Notes: generated from the letters alone by a model not told the origin. DNA of 64,000 nucleotides from Actinomyces johnsonii (GCF_006546835.1 NZ_VICB01000013.1:304784-368783), one strand, 5' to 3'; positions 7,320 through 16,747 are shown, numbered from the stretch's first letter. Made by a program: numbers and translations.

Positions 7320-8339
7320 GTGGAGTCACACCGCGAACCCACACTGGCTGATGTTGCCCAGGCTGCAGGCGTCTCGCTAACCACAGTCTCCCGCGTGCTG
7401 AACAACCGCGGCTACCTCTCCCAGGAGACACGGGAGCGGGTAGCCGAGGCGATCGCACAGCTGAACTATCGCCCCAATCAGATCGCCCGGGCGCTGCACG
7501 GCAAGTCCACGCAGTCGATCGGGCTGATCGTTCCTACTGTCGCCCTACCCTTCTTCGGCGAGCTCACCGAGCACGTCGAGGATTTCTTGGCCGACCGTGG
7601 CTATAGGACGTTCGTCTGCAACTCCATGGGCAAGGCGGACCGAGAGCTCGAGTACCTCGACCTGCTGGTCTCGCACCGGGTTGACGGCATCATCTCCAGC
7701 GCTCACAACGACGGCCTGGCCGACTACAGCTCGATTCATCTGCCTGTGGTCAGTGTGGATCGGGAGCTCTCCCCCACCGTGCCCAATGTCCGCTGCGACA
7801 ACGAGGCCGGCGGCCGTATCGCCGCCGAGTACCTGCTCAAGAGAGGGGCGCGTCGTCCAGCGCTGTTGACTTCTCGCACCGGTATTCACAACCTGCGGGA
7901 GAAGGGATACCGCCAGGTACTCCAGCAGGCCGGTATCGAACCGGTGGTCCTTACCGTCGATTTCAACACCCCCAACGCCGAACGCCCTGCCCTTATCCGC
8001 GAACGGCTCGAAATCGTCGCCGATGACGTTGACGCAGTCTTCGCCACCGATGATCTCGCTGCCGCTCAAGTGGTGGAGTGGGCTGCCGAGCGTGGCCTGA
8101 GGATTCCTGACGACTTCAAGGTCGTCGGTTTCGACGGCACGATCGCCATGCAGCACGCCCTGCCGTCGCTGACAACTATCCAGCAACCCATCGCGAAGCT
8201 GGCCCGAGCCGCCGTCGACCTGCTCTTGAACCGAATCGAGTCCATCCCCTCGGGCGATGACCACTCTAGCGTGTCCCGAAAGCACCTTCGGGCCCCCTCC
8301 CCCATGGAAGTCAAGCTGCTCATCGGTCGCACCGCCTAG
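7320..8339 (+). CDS. scrR: LacI family transcriptional regulator, probable sucrose repressor
   Basis: A 339-residue LacI/GalR regulator. The DNA-binding head is TLADVAQAAGVSLTTVSRVL near residue 8, with the hinge NQIARALHGKSTQSIGLIVP, followed by a periplasmic-binding-protein-like sugar domain. It is convergent with the sucrose-type PTS gene and near the GH32 hydrolase, so it is likely to repress them in the absence of sugar. Start is GTG at 7320 with GAGGA 6 nt upstream. A CG-centred imperfect palindrome upstream of scrA (10592-10607) is a candidate target. Family is firm, target inferred. Confidence 0.85.
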   Translation: MESHREPTLADVAQAAGVSLTTVSRVLNNRGYLSQETRERVAEAIAQLNYRPNQIARALHGKSTQSIGLIVPTVALPFFGELTEHVEDFLADRGYRTFVCNSMGKADRELEYLDLLVSHRVDGIISSAHNDGLADYSSIHLPVVSVDRELSPTVPNVRCDNEAGGRIAAEYLLKRGARRPALLTSRTGIHNLREKGYRQVLQQAGIEPVVLTVDFNTPNAERPALIRERLEIVADDVDAVFATDDLAAAQVVEWAAERGLRIPDDFKVVGFDGTIAMQHALPSLTTIQQPIAKLARAAVDLLLNRIESIPSGDDHSSVSRKHLRAPSPMEVKLLIGRTA

Positions 8340-8359
8340 TGAATGGCTAGTGACACACC

Positions 8360-8394
8360 GGTGAGGCCCCGACCTTGTCGGTCGGGGCCTCACC
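8360..8394. terminator. Bidirectional terminator between scrR and scrA
   Basis: Perfect 15-bp inverted repeat GGTGAGGCCCCGACC with a 5-nt loop TTGTC, lying between the two convergent genes. No long T tract follows on either strand, but the stem is very stable. Confidence 0.8.
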
Positions 8395-8424
8395 GAGTTC
8401 CTGTCACGGTGAAGTCTCAGCGGA

Positions 8425-10497
8425 TCAGACCTTGGCCTCCGCGGTGTCGGCCTGGGCACCTTCCTCGTCGTCGCCAGACTCCTCGGTCTTGCGCACGACG
8501 TCGAAGAGGGCGTCACCCCGGTGGATCGTTCCCGCAGCGTGCTTTTCGATGCCCTCGTACCCCTGGGCGTTGGATACGACGATCGGAGTGACGGTCTGGT
8601 AACCGGCGGCTCCGACAGCAGCCCAGTCGACGTCCACCAGAGGCATGCCGCGCAGGACCTTGTCGCCGACCTTGACCTTAGGACTGAAGTGCTTGCCGTC
8701 GAGCTGGACGGTCTCCATTCCGACGTGGATGAGCAGCTCGACGCCGCTGGCCGCGCGCAGTCCATAGGCGTGCCCGGTCGGGAAGGCCACAAGGACCTCG
8801 CCGTCGACCGGGGAGACAACCGGCCCCCCGGCGGGTGCGATGGCCATGCCCGGGCCGAGCATGCCGGAGGCGAAGCTCTGATCCTCCACCTCGGACAGCG
8901 GCATTGCGCGCCCCTGGATCGGGGCGGTGACGGTGAAGTCCTCGGCGGCCTCGGCGGGCAGCTCGACGGCCTCGGCGTGCTCGGCCATGGCCTCGGCCTC
9001 CAGGGCCGCCTCGTCGGCGTCGATATCGTCCCCGGCCAGCGAGGCCTTGCCGCGAGTGGTGCCGTAGGCAAAGGCAGCGGCGAAAGCGGCGATGAAGACG
9101 ATCACCTCGAGAATGAGGTACTTGAGGATGTCGTCGGGGACGATCGAGACGAAGCCGACGAATCCGGCGGCGCCCAGAGCCTGGTTGTGGATGTCGAGCA
9201 GAGCAACAGCAGCGCCCCCGACGGAGGCCACGCCCATCCCGATGAAGAAGGGCCAGCGCAGACGCAGGTTGACACCGAAGATCGCGGGCTCGGTAATGCC
9301 GACGATCGCAGAGACACCACCGGCACCGGCCAGCCCCTTCATCTTGGAGTCCTTGGTCAGGAAGAAGACCGCCAGGGTCACGGCGCCCTGGGCGATGTTG
9401 GCCATGGAGGCGATCGGGAAGATGAAGGATCCGGGACCGCCGCTGCTCATCTGCGCGATAAGAGGCAGCTCCACCGCCGGGAAGGACTGGTGCAGGCCAG
9501 TGACGACGATCGGCGAGTAGACCAGGCCGAAGAGGAAACCGCCCACGGGGCCTGCGGTCGTGTACAGCCAGCTCAGGCCGTTAGTGATTCCATCGGAGAG
9601 CTCACGCGCCAGAGGGCCGACGACGACGAAGGTGAGGAAGCCGGTCACCAGCAGCGTGATGAGCGGGGTCAGCAGGAAGTCAGCAGTCCCGGACAGGCGC
9701 TTGTGGAGCCATTTCTCGATGTACGCCAGCAGCCATGAGACGCACAGGACGGGAATGACCATGGCCTGGTAGCCGATCTTGTCCACGGTCAGGCCGAAAA
9801 GGTGCCACACCTCAATGGTGCCGGCCTGCCGAGCCGTCTCGATCTCGTAGGCGCTGGTCAGCTGGGTGGAGACCATGGCAGCCCCCATGGCCGCGCCCAG
9901 GTAGACGTTGCCACCGAAGCGCTTGACCGCGGAGAAGCCGACAAGCACGGGCAGGAAGGCGAAAGCCGCCGAGGAGACGAGGTTGATGACGTCGTCGTAG
10001 TCGGCGAGCCACGAGAACCTGTCGACCAACCCGTAGGCGCCAGTGGGGTTGTCCGAGGCGACGAAGGCGGGCGAAGTGAAGAAGTCTGCTGTGAGGACGT
10101 TGTGGATCGCCATCATGAGACCACCTGCCACCAGGGCCGGGAGCAGAGGCACGAAGATGTCGGCGATCGCCTTGATGAAACGGGAGAGTGGGTTACCGCT
10201 CTTGGCGGCCTGCTCCTTGGCCTCGTCCTTGGAGACCTCCTTGACCCCTCCGGTGTGGATCATCTCGGAGAAGACGAGGTCGACGTCTCCCGGTCCGACG
10301 ATGATTTGGAACATGCCGCCCGCGATGAAGGTGCCCTTGAGGTCCGGGTCCTTATCGAGAGCTTTCTGGTCGACCTTGTCCATGTCGTTGAGGACAAGAC
10401 GTAGACGCGTCGCGCAGTGCGCTGCTGCGTTGATGTTGTCGGCGCCGCCGACGTACGTCAGGACGTCCTTCGCCACGCGGGCGTGATCCATTGCCAC
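8425..10497 (-). CDS. scrA: PTS sucrose-type transporter EIIBCA
   Basis: A 690-residue membrane permease that imports and phosphorylates a sugar at the expense of phosphoenolpyruvate. The EIIB domain carries the phospho-acceptor Cys28 in HCATRLRLVL. The EIIC domain (about 105-470) has the family segments GGLMMAIHNVL, GLHQSFPAVE and GITEPAIFGVNLRLR. The fused C-terminal EIIA domain (about 530-670) has the active His in ELLIHVGMETVQLDGKHF. An acidic linker joins C and A. The GTG at 10497 is preferred since AAAGGAA lies 6 nt upstream; ATG 10491 is the alternative. With the GH32 gene upstream the substrate is most probably sucrose, taken up as sucrose-6-phosphate. Confidence 0.9.
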   Translation of the reverse strand: MAMDHARVAKDVLTYVGGADNINAAAHCATRLRLVLNDMDKVDQKALDKDPDLKGTFIAGGMFQIIVGPGDVDLVFSEMIHTGGVKEVSKDEAKEQAAKSGNPLSRFIKAIADIFVPLLPALVAGGLMMAIHNVLTADFFTSPAFVASDNPTGAYGLVDRFSWLADYDDVINLVSSAAFAFLPVLVGFSAVKRFGGNVYLGAAMGAAMVSTQLTSAYEIETARQAGTIEVWHLFGLTVDKIGYQAMVIPVLCVSWLLAYIEKWLHKRLSGTADFLLTPLITLLVTGFLTFVVVGPLARELSDGITNGLSWLYTTAGPVGGFLFGLVYSPIVVTGLHQSFPAVELPLIAQMSSGGPGSFIFPIASMANIAQGAVTLAVFFLTKDSKMKGLAGAGGVSAIVGITEPAIFGVNLRLRWPFFIGMGVASVGGAAVALLDIHNQALGAAGFVGFVSIVPDDILKYLILEVIVFIAAFAAAFAYGTTRGKASLAGDDIDADEAALEAEAMAEHAEAVELPAEAAEDFTVTAPIQGRAMPLSEVEDQSFASGMLGPGMAIAPAGGPVVSPVDGEVLVAFPTGHAYGLRAASGVELLIHVGMETVQLDGKHFSPKVKVGDKVLRGMPLVDVDWAAVGAAGYQTVTPIVVSNAQGYEGIEKHAAGTIHRGDALFDVVRKTEESGDDEEGAQADTAEAKV

Positions 10498-10591
10498 CCG
10501 GGGTTCCTTTCTCGTGATGGGACCGCAACAGCTGGGAGGGCTGGGAAACCCGCTGGTCGGGAACGTCGCTGACTCCCGGCGGCCACACCTA

Positions 10592-10607
10592 TGTCAATCG
10601 TTGGTCA
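10592..10607. promoter_or_regulatory. Candidate LacI-type operator upstream of scrA
   Basis: TGTCAATCGTTGGTCA is an imperfect palindrome centred on CG, the usual layout for LacI/GalR operators (TGnCAnnCGnTGnnCA). It lies about 95 bp upstream of scrA in the 213-bp gap between scrB and scrA. Proposed target of the LacI-type regulator at 7320; inference. Confidence 0.35.
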
Positions 10608-10710
10608 CAGTACAGTGAGTCACAGCACTCTGCAACCGGAGAGGTAGCCCCGGTCTATTCCCCGAATCCGAGCTGCTGAACCGTCGTTTCTCCGCGTCAT
10701 GGTGCGAGCC

Positions 10711-12255
10711 TCAGAGGGCTTCGGGGACCGGTGTGAAAGTCCTGACGCGGCCGGATTTCAGCGTGAGGACTCCCCCCGCCAGAAGTCGCGCTCCCGAGCT
10801 GTCGGGATCGACGAAGCTGCGCATCGTGAAGGCCAGGGCCCCGTCGCCGACGAAGACCTCGGTCAGTGAACGGTCATGAACGATCTCCAGTACCGAAGCA
10901 CCCCCTTCGGGAAGCGTCACCGTACGCACGGCGCCGTGCTGGTTGTATCGGGAGGTCGAGCGATCCACCCGGAGCGCTCCCCCGTCCAGGATGATATCCA
11001 CGTAAGACCGATCGGTCCCGATCCGCACTCCCCACGCTCCTGAGGTTCGGTCCGGCTCCGCCTCCAGACGCAGCTGCCAGCTGCGGTGCCCATGCAGCTC
11101 AGCCGGCTCGTACTGACCGGAGTCAAGAGGCGTCCCCACCAGAGCCGGTTGTCCGGCGTCGTGAGGCAGGTCGGTGGCGGGACGTTGAATGAGTCGGCCG
11201 TTCTTCAGGCTCAATGCCCGGGGCAGACTCAGGGCGTGAACCCACTGGCCGGACTGGATCGAGGGCTGGTCATCCTCGGAAGCGTTGCCGGCCCAGGCGG
11301 TCAGCAGCACCGGCCCGGGCTCGGAGGGCCTGCGCGCGAAGACCTGGGGAGCGTAGAACTCGAAGCCGCGGTCGACCTCGTGAAAGGTGCCGTCGGTGTC
11401 TCGAAGCTCGGTCCCCTTAAGGTGCCCCACCGTGTAAACGCAGGGGAAGATGTTCTCGAATCCTTCCCGCTGCGGGGTGATGCCCTGGGGGCACCAGATG
11501 AGAACGTCCCACTCCTCGCCGGTGTCCTCGTCCGTCACCCGCACCAGACCAGGGCACTCCCACATGTAGCCGAAGGAGCTGAAGGCACCGCCCGCGCCGG
11601 GGAAGGTAAGCTCGCCCTCGAATTCCCAGGAGACCAGGTCCCGGGAGCGGTACAGGACCGCAGCACCGGTCTCGTTGACCCGCTGGACGCCGATGAGCAT
11701 CCGGTACTCCCCCGGCCGATCGGGGTCCCGGAAAACCTGCGGGTCGCGGTAGTGGGCGGTGTAACCCTCGGCGTTGGCGGGGATGAGGGGGTTGCCGGGC
11801 CACTTGGTGAAATTTCTCAGATCACTGCTGGTGACCAGGCACTGGCTGGCGGTGCGCTCGTCGGTGACCGGATCCTTGAGGTTGCCGGTGTAGAAGAGCT
11901 GATAGGGGGCCTGGACGGGGGCTCCTTCGAGCTCGCGGCCCTCCAGGACGATCGCGTTGCCGGAGTAGGCGCCGGACAGGTCGTAAGAGGAGTCGGGGAC
12001 GATGGTGGGCCCGTGGTGGTTCCAGTGCAGCAGATCTGTCGAGGAGGAATGGCCCCAGTAGACCAGCTTGCGGTGGGGATGGAACGGGCTGAACTGGAAG
12101 AAGGCGTGATAGGTGGCTCCATCGACCAGGAGGCCGTTGGGATCGTTGAGCCGTCCCACGGGTGGAACGACGTGGAAGCGCGGATAATCGGGGTCGTCGG
12201 CCGCGGCGGAAGTAGCAATAGCGTCCAGGGCCAGGCCCTTGAGGTCCTCAGTCAC
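10711..12255 (-). CDS. scrB: Glycoside hydrolase family 32, sucrose-6-phosphate hydrolase
   Basis: Hydrolyses sucrose-6-phosphate to glucose-6-phosphate and fructose in the cytoplasm. The 514-residue protein has the GH32 nucleophile block GRLNDPNGLL near residue 35, the transition-state block YRDPQVFRDP near 170, and the acid/base block WECPGLV near 235. The C-terminal beta-sandwich contains the usual DRSLTEVFVGDG segment. No signal peptide is present, consistent with an intracellular partner of a PTS. GTG at 12255 is the start; TAACAT lies 6 nt upstream, so the message may be leaderless. Followed on the same strand by scrA after 213 bp. Fructan hydrolysis cannot be excluded by sequence. Confidence 0.9.
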   Translation of the reverse strand: MTEDLKGLALDAIATSAAADDPDYPRFHVVPPVGRLNDPNGLLVDGATYHAFFQFSPFHPHRKLVYWGHSSSTDLLHWNHHGPTIVPDSSYDLSGAYSGNAIVLEGRELEGAPVQAPYQLFYTGNLKDPVTDERTASQCLVTSSDLRNFTKWPGNPLIPANAEGYTAHYRDPQVFRDPDRPGEYRMLIGVQRVNETGAAVLYRSRDLVSWEFEGELTFPGAGGAFSSFGYMWECPGLVRVTDEDTGEEWDVLIWCPQGITPQREGFENIFPCVYTVGHLKGTELRDTDGTFHEVDRGFEFYAPQVFARRPSEPGPVLLTAWAGNASEDDQPSIQSGQWVHALSLPRALSLKNGRLIQRPATDLPHDAGQPALVGTPLDSGQYEPAELHGHRSWQLRLEAEPDRTSGAWGVRIGTDRSYVDIILDGGALRVDRSTSRYNQHGAVRTVTLPEGGASVLEIVHDRSLTEVFVGDGALAFTMRSFVDPDSSGARLLAGGVLTLKSGRVRTFTPVPEAL

Positions 12256-12261
12256 GCTCGG

Positions 12262-12267
12262 ATGTTA
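12262..12267 (-). promoter_or_regulatory. -10 element of a leaderless scrB transcript
   Basis: TAACAT on the minus strand with 6 nt to the GTG start of scrB; no Shine-Dalgarno is present. The -35 region is weak. Same geometry as upstream of several other genes in this window. Confidence 0.4.
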
Positions 12268-12343
12268 GCAGGACCACTCCCCCGTGCCGGGTGTGCGCCC
12301 AGTGGGCGACCGATGGAAGGCCGGCGGGCGGTCAGTTTTGAGG

Positions 12344-12589
12344 TCAGTGGAAGTACGGGATGATGAGCCACAGCCCGAACAGGGCGATCATGGCGGCGAT
12401 GGCGATGAAGACGGCCGCCAGGACCTGGGCCAGGCGTATGCCCTCGACCTGGCCGACCTCGTGCTTAGCGTGCACCGTGGCCATCATGCGGGCGGCCAGC
12501 GAGCAGATAACGAGGATGAAGGCGGTGCCCAACACTGTGACTACGGTCACCGACCCTAACGAGCCCCAGTCGATCGTCATACCAGTCAT
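12344..12589 (-). CDS. Small two-helix membrane protein, pit-linked
   Basis: An 81-residue hypothetical membrane protein. Two hydrophobic helices (about 12-33 and 53-78) flank a short charged loop HAKHEVGQVEGIR. Its ATG overlaps the stop codon of the phosphate transporter gene (ATGA), so it is translationally coupled to it. It may be an accessory subunit of the transporter; no family is recognised with certainty and no function is assigned. Confidence 0.7.
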   Translation of the reverse strand: MTGMTIDWGSLGSVTVVTVLGTAFILVICSLAARMMATVHAKHEVGQVEGIRLAQVLAAVFIAIAAMIALFGLWLIIPYFH

Positions 12590-13824
12590 GCCATGGATCC
12601 TGTCCTCATCGGCTGCGCGCTCTCCTGGTCTGTTGTGCCATTGACGATCTCGGAGCGCACCTCCTCAAGCGTGCGCGGTTGGCGCCCCATCTCCGGATCC
12701 CGCTTGCCGACGACAACCTCGGAGGCGTCATTGACATTGGAGAAGTCCACTCGGTGGTGGCCTGCCTGGCGAATGATCGCGAGAGCCCCAAGAATGAGCA
12801 GGCAGATGACGGCGATGGTGCCCGGCACCCCTCCCTTGACTGCGACGTAGGAGGTGGCAGCACCCACCAAACCCGAGCACGGGAGCGTCACCAACCAGGC
12901 GATTGCCATCTTTCCGGCGGTCCCCCAGGACACTTTGGTACCCCGGCCGATTCCCGAGCCCAGGATGGAGCCGGTGCAGATGTGGGTGGTGGACAAGGCG
13001 AAGCCCAGATGGGACGAGGCCAGGATCGCTACCGTTGAGGCGGTCTCGGAGGCGAAGCCCTGCGGGGCCTCGACGTGCACCAGTCCTCGTCCCATGGTCC
13101 GCATGATGCGCCATCCGCCGGAGTAGGTTCCCAGACCAATAGCAAGTCCCGCCGCAGCGATGACCCACCAATGCGGTCCGGTGCCGGCCTGCTGGTAGCC
13201 GCCGGCCACAAGTGCAAGGGTGATGACCCCCATGGTCTTCTGTCCGTCGGACGTGCCGTGGGACAGGGCCACCAGTGAGGCGGTCACTCGCTGGCTGCTG
13301 CGGAAGAGCCTCTGCGAATACGGGTTGGTCGGATGAGCGATGCGATAGGCGAGCGCCGTCGCCAGCGCCGAGGCCAGCCCGGCCACGACCGGTGCGATAA
13401 CGGCCGGCAGGATGATCTTGGAGATCACTGTTCCCCAGTGGACGCCCTGGACACCGGCAGCCACAACCACCGCTCCGATGAGCCCCCCAAACAGCGCATG
13501 CGACGACGATGAGGGCAGCCCGAAGAGCCAGGTCGCCAGGTTCCACAAGATGGCGCCGGCCAAACCCGCGAAGATCATAGCCGGCGCCGCCTGGACCACA
13601 GCGTCATCGAACATTCCGTGAGAGATCGTCTTGGAGACCTCTGTCGACAGACAGGCGCCAATCACGTTGAGCACCGCGGCGACCAGAACCGCTCGCCTCG
13701 GTGTGAAAGCGCCGGTCGCCACCGACGTCGCCATGGCATTGGACGAGTCGTGGAAACCATTGGTGAAGTCGAAGACAAGAGCAGTGACGACGACAACGAT
13801 CACGAGGAAGAGAATGGTGCTCAT
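12586..13824 (-). CDS. pit: Inorganic phosphate transporter, PiT family
   Basis: Low-affinity, proton- or metal-coupled phosphate permease in the cytoplasmic membrane. The 412-residue protein has the two PiT signature repeats: FDFTNGFHDSSNAMATSVAT near the N-terminus and LSHGTSDGQKTMGVI in the second half, with GLPSSSSHALFGGLIGA and LSTTHICTGSILGSG as the duplicated internal motifs. About ten membrane helices are apparent. ATG 13824 has GGGAACGG upstream; longer in-frame starts give a proline and arginine-rich tail that looks spurious. Coupled to the small membrane protein downstream. No PhoU-like gene is adjacent. Confidence 0.92.
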   Translation of the reverse strand: MSTILFLVIVVVVTALVFDFTNGFHDSSNAMATSVATGAFTPRRAVLVAAVLNVIGACLSTEVSKTISHGMFDDAVVQAAPAMIFAGLAGAILWNLATWLFGLPSSSSHALFGGLIGAVVVAAGVQGVHWGTVISKIILPAVIAPVVAGLASALATALAYRIAHPTNPYSQRLFRSSQRVTASLVALSHGTSDGQKTMGVITLALVAGGYQQAGTGPHWWVIAAAGLAIGLGTYSGGWRIMRTMGRGLVHVEAPQGFASETASTVAILASSHLGFALSTTHICTGSILGSGIGRGTKVSWGTAGKMAIAWLVTLPCSGLVGAATSYVAVKGGVPGTIAVICLLILGALAIIRQAGHHRVDFSNVNDASEVVVGKRDPEMGRQPRTLEEVRSEIVNGTTDQESAQPMRTGSMA

Positions 13825-14130
13825 ACCGTTCCCGATGGGAGATTGAGTGACCCTTCCCGCCGCCCTTCCGGGCGGGCGCGGGGCCCGGGGCGCTTGAGCG
13901 CAACCCACCAGTATTGTTACCCGCCGACCGCCCCGCTGCCTAACCGATCGCGCGAAGGCTCGGCATCAACACCTGACGTCTCCTGCATACGCGATACTCA
14001 GGAGCCAGCGACACGGTCTTTCGTCCCAACCTGGGAACAACGACCCTGAGCCGATTGTCACGTCCCACAAAGGACTCACGACGCGCTGGGATTGCCCGAA
14101 AAGAGGGGCCTGTCACGATAGGGTCGCCAC
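13825..14130. other. Divergent promoter region pit / hsp70
   Basis: No gene seen. Close to the right end, TAGGGT (14119-14124) lies 6 nt before the ATG of the Hsp70-like gene, compatible with a leaderless transcript. A GGGAAC at 14033-14038 is followed 18 nt later by GTC rather than GTT, so it is only a poor SigR-type match. The pit side holds a ribosome binding site and no clear -10. Confidence 0.5.
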
Positions 14131-15732
14131 ATGGCAGCGGATACCACTAACAGCCTGGACAGCATCCACAGCGGAACCCTCCCCGGAACGAGCTCCGACA
14201 CGGAGTCGATGACGGACATCGATCTGGGGATCGACCTGGGAACGACCCGCACCGTCGTTGTACGTGCTGATCGGGGAAACTATCCGGTTCTCAGCTTCGC
14301 CGACGATAACGGTGACGAGCACGACTTCATGCCTTCGTTGACCGCGCTGCGCGATGGTGAGCTCGTCCACGGTTTCGCTGCCAGGCAGGCCGCCCATCAG
14401 GGCGCCCCTTTGCTGCGTAGCCTCAAACGCGTTCTGGCATCCCCCACGCTGACTGCCTCCACCCCGGTGACATTGGGCGAGCAGACCTTCTCCGCCTTGG
14501 AGGTTCTCACCAGCTACTTGCGCCACCTGCGAACAGAGCTGTCGAAGCAGGATGTGGACATTAACCGGGCCCGCGCAGTCGTTGCGGTACCCGCCCACGC
14601 CTATGGGGCCCAGCGCCTGCTGACCCTGGAGGCCTTCCAAGGGGCTGGCTTCTGCGTCGCTGCCATGCTCAACGAGCCCAGCGCCGCAGGTTTCGAGTAC
14701 ACGCATCGCAAGGCGACAACCGTCTCCGCCAAGCGCACCCGGGTCCTGGTCTACGACCTGGGAGGGGGCACGTTCGATACCTCCCTGGTCGACGTCATCG
14801 GCACCTCGCACGAGGTTCTGGCCTCTCACGGGCTGGGCGACCTGGGCGGTGACGACATCGACCTGCTCATGGCCACGATGGTGCTGAACAAAGCCGGGAT
14901 CGCGGAGCAGGATCTGTCCCACACCGAGCTTGACGACCTGCTGGATCAGTGCCGGGACGCTAAGGAGCACCTGACCCCTCAGAGCCGCCGGGTGCTCGTC
15001 GTCCTGCGGGGCCAGGACATCGTCCTGCCCGTGGCGGATCTGTATCAAGCCAGCACTCCACTCATCGAGCGCTCGCTGGCCACGATGGCTCCGCTGGTCG
15101 GCAGACTCGACGACGGCAGCCCTGACCTGACAGACATCGCCGGCGTCTATCTGGTGGGCGGCGCGTCCGGTTTTCCGCTGGTCCCCCGACTCGTGCGCGA
15201 GCGCTTCGGGCGTCGAGTCCATCGCTCCCCCTACCCGGGAGCCTCCACGGCCATCGGTCTGGCAATCGCTGCCGACCGCAGCAGCGATTACGACCTCACC
15301 GATCGTCTCTCGCGCGGTTTCGGGGTCTTCCGTGAGGCCGACGCCGGTCACCGACTCACCTTCGATGCGATTCTCAACCCGGAGTCCGTCCAAGCCTCCC
15401 CCGACGGCCGTGAGGGAACGGTCCTGACCCGCGAGTACGATGCGGCCCACAACATCGGCTGGTACCGATTCGTTGAATGCGCCGACGTCGATGAGGCCGG
15501 CGAGCCCCGAGGTGAGATCGCCCCCTACCAGGACATCGTCTTCCCCTTCGACGCATCGTTGCGGGACATGGACGATCAGGAGCTGCGCACCTACTCCGTG
15601 GAACGGCGCGACCAGGGTCCTCGGATCCAGGAGCACTACCGCATCGATGAGGCCGGTCTGGTGCGAGTTACCATCACCGACCTCACCGACGGGTACAGCC
15701 GTCGCTACGTCCTGGGACGGCGCACCGAGTAG
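14131..15732 (+). CDS. Hsp70-family protein lacking the helical lid
   Basis: A 533-residue DnaK-like ATPase. After a Ser/Thr-rich N-terminal tail of about 28 residues, the nucleotide-binding domain has the phosphate 1 motif GIDLGTTRTVV, phosphate 2 motif VYDLGGGTFDTSLVDV near 210, LNEPSAAGFEY, and the adenosine motif VYLVGGASGFPLVPRLV near 340. The remaining part of about 140 residues is only large enough for a beta substrate-binding domain; the alpha-helical lid and acidic tail of DnaK (about 610 residues) are missing. No DnaJ or GrpE gene is near. It is probably a specialised chaperone or regulatory ATPase; partner unknown. TAGGGT lies 6 nt before the ATG. Confidence 0.82.
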   Translation: MAADTTNSLDSIHSGTLPGTSSDTESMTDIDLGIDLGTTRTVVVRADRGNYPVLSFADDNGDEHDFMPSLTALRDGELVHGFAARQAAHQGAPLLRSLKRVLASPTLTASTPVTLGEQTFSALEVLTSYLRHLRTELSKQDVDINRARAVVAVPAHAYGAQRLLTLEAFQGAGFCVAAMLNEPSAAGFEYTHRKATTVSAKRTRVLVYDLGGGTFDTSLVDVIGTSHEVLASHGLGDLGGDDIDLLMATMVLNKAGIAEQDLSHTELDDLLDQCRDAKEHLTPQSRRVLVVLRGQDIVLPVADLYQASTPLIERSLATMAPLVGRLDDGSPDLTDIAGVYLVGGASGFPLVPRLVRERFGRRVHRSPYPGASTAIGLAIAADRSSDYDLTDRLSRGFGVFREADAGHRLTFDAILNPESVQASPDGREGTVLTREYDAAHNIGWYRFVECADVDEAGEPRGEIAPYQDIVFPFDASLRDMDDQELRTYSVERRDQGPRIQEHYRIDEAGLVRVTITDLTDGYSRRYVLGRRTE

Positions 15733-15787
15733 GTCGAGTAGGTCTTCGCGGACCCGAGTCGATCAGTGCGCACGACGGCACACGCGA

Positions 15788-16747
15788 TCAGGGGCGCACA
15801 GCATCGGAGACCCGGGTCAGAGTCCGGATCTCCTCATCACTGAGCTCAAGGGTCAGGGCGTCCACAATCGGAGCCAGTTGCCTCAGGCTGCGCGCCGAGG
15901 CCAGCGGGGCGGTGACGCCGGGCCGGTCGCGCAGCCAGGCCAGCGCCACTGCGGCGGGCTCCACCCGGTGGGCTTCAGCGATCTGGACGACGGCGTCGAC
16001 GACGTCGTAGCACTCCGGCCGCTGGTAGTCGGCGACCATGTCAGCGCGATCTCCGTGGACCGCTTCGCCCCGACGGTACTTTCCCGTGAGGAAGCCCGCG
16101 GCCAGAGCGAAATAGGGCATCATCCCCATGCCGAGCTCGGCAGCAGTCTGTCCCCTGCCGCCCGGGCCTTCGACATCGTCGCGATGGAGGAGGTTGTAAT
16201 GGGGCTGCAAGACGATGGGCCTGGCGCAGCCCTGGGAATCGGCGATAGCGAACCACTGCCGGATGCGCTCGGGCGCGTAGTTAGACAGTCCCACATATCT
16301 GATCTTGCCGGCTCGTCGGGCCTCTTCGAAGGCGGAGACAGTCTCCTCAAGCGGGGTGGACTCGTCATCGAAATGGGCATAGTAGATGTCGATGGCCTCG
16401 GTGCGCAGACGCGACAGTGACTCCTCCAGCGCCAGGCGGACGTTACCGGCGCTCAGTCCGGGCCGGTCGGGTTTGGTGGACACCTTCGTGGCCAGGACAA
16501 TGCGATCACGCACGGGGCGTGAGGATAGCCAGTTCCCGATGACGGCCTCCGACTCCCCTCCGGAGTTGCCCGGCGCCCAGTATGAGTATCCGTCGGCGGT
16601 GTCGACGAGGTTTCCGCCTGCATCCAGGTAGGCGTCGAGAACGTCGAAGGAGACGGCTTCGTCCGCCGTCCAGCCGAAGACATTGCCTCCCAGCCCGATG
16701 GGATTGATCTGGAGGTCAGCGAGCGCGCGTGTCGATGTTCCAGTCAT
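15788..16747 (-). CDS. Aldo/keto reductase
   Basis: A 319-residue NADPH-dependent oxidoreductase of the aldo/keto reductase superfamily (TIM barrel). The catalytic tetrad is readable: Asp and Tyr in LVDTADGYSYW near residue 50, Lys in IVLATKVSTKP near 88, and His in YYAHFDDESTP near 125. The NLVDTADGYSYWAPGNSGGE stretch is the usual signature. It resembles the YajO/Tas-like clade acting on aldehydes or ketones. ATG 16747 has AGGAGAGA upstream. It sits downstream of the Hsp70 gene in convergent orientation; no functional link is evident. Physiological substrate unknown. Confidence 0.88.
   Translation of the reverse strand: MTGTSTRALADLQINPIGLGGNVFGWTADEAVSFDVLDAYLDAGGNLVDTADGYSYWAPGNSGGESEAVIGNWLSSRPVRDRIVLATKVSTKPDRPGLSAGNVRLALEESLSRLRTEAIDIYYAHFDDESTPLEETVSAFEEARRAGKIRYVGLSNYAPERIRQWFAIADSQGCARPIVLQPHYNLLHRDDVEGPGGRGQTAAELGMGMMPYFALAAGFLTGKYRRGEAVHGDRADMVADYQRPECYDVVDAVVQIAEAHRVEPAAVALAWLRDRPGVTAPLASARSLRQLAPIVDALTLELSDEEIRTLTRVSDAVRP

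Noticed and set aside
7545..9071. Long minus-strand frame across scrR and the end of scrA
   Set aside because: Runs through two convergent real genes and their terminator; sequence is Pro/Ser/Arg-rich without any motif.
14033..14059. GGGAAC-N18-GTC as a SigR promoter for the Hsp70-like gene
   Set aside because: The -10 lacks GTT, and a better-placed TAGGGT lies 6 nt before the start codon.
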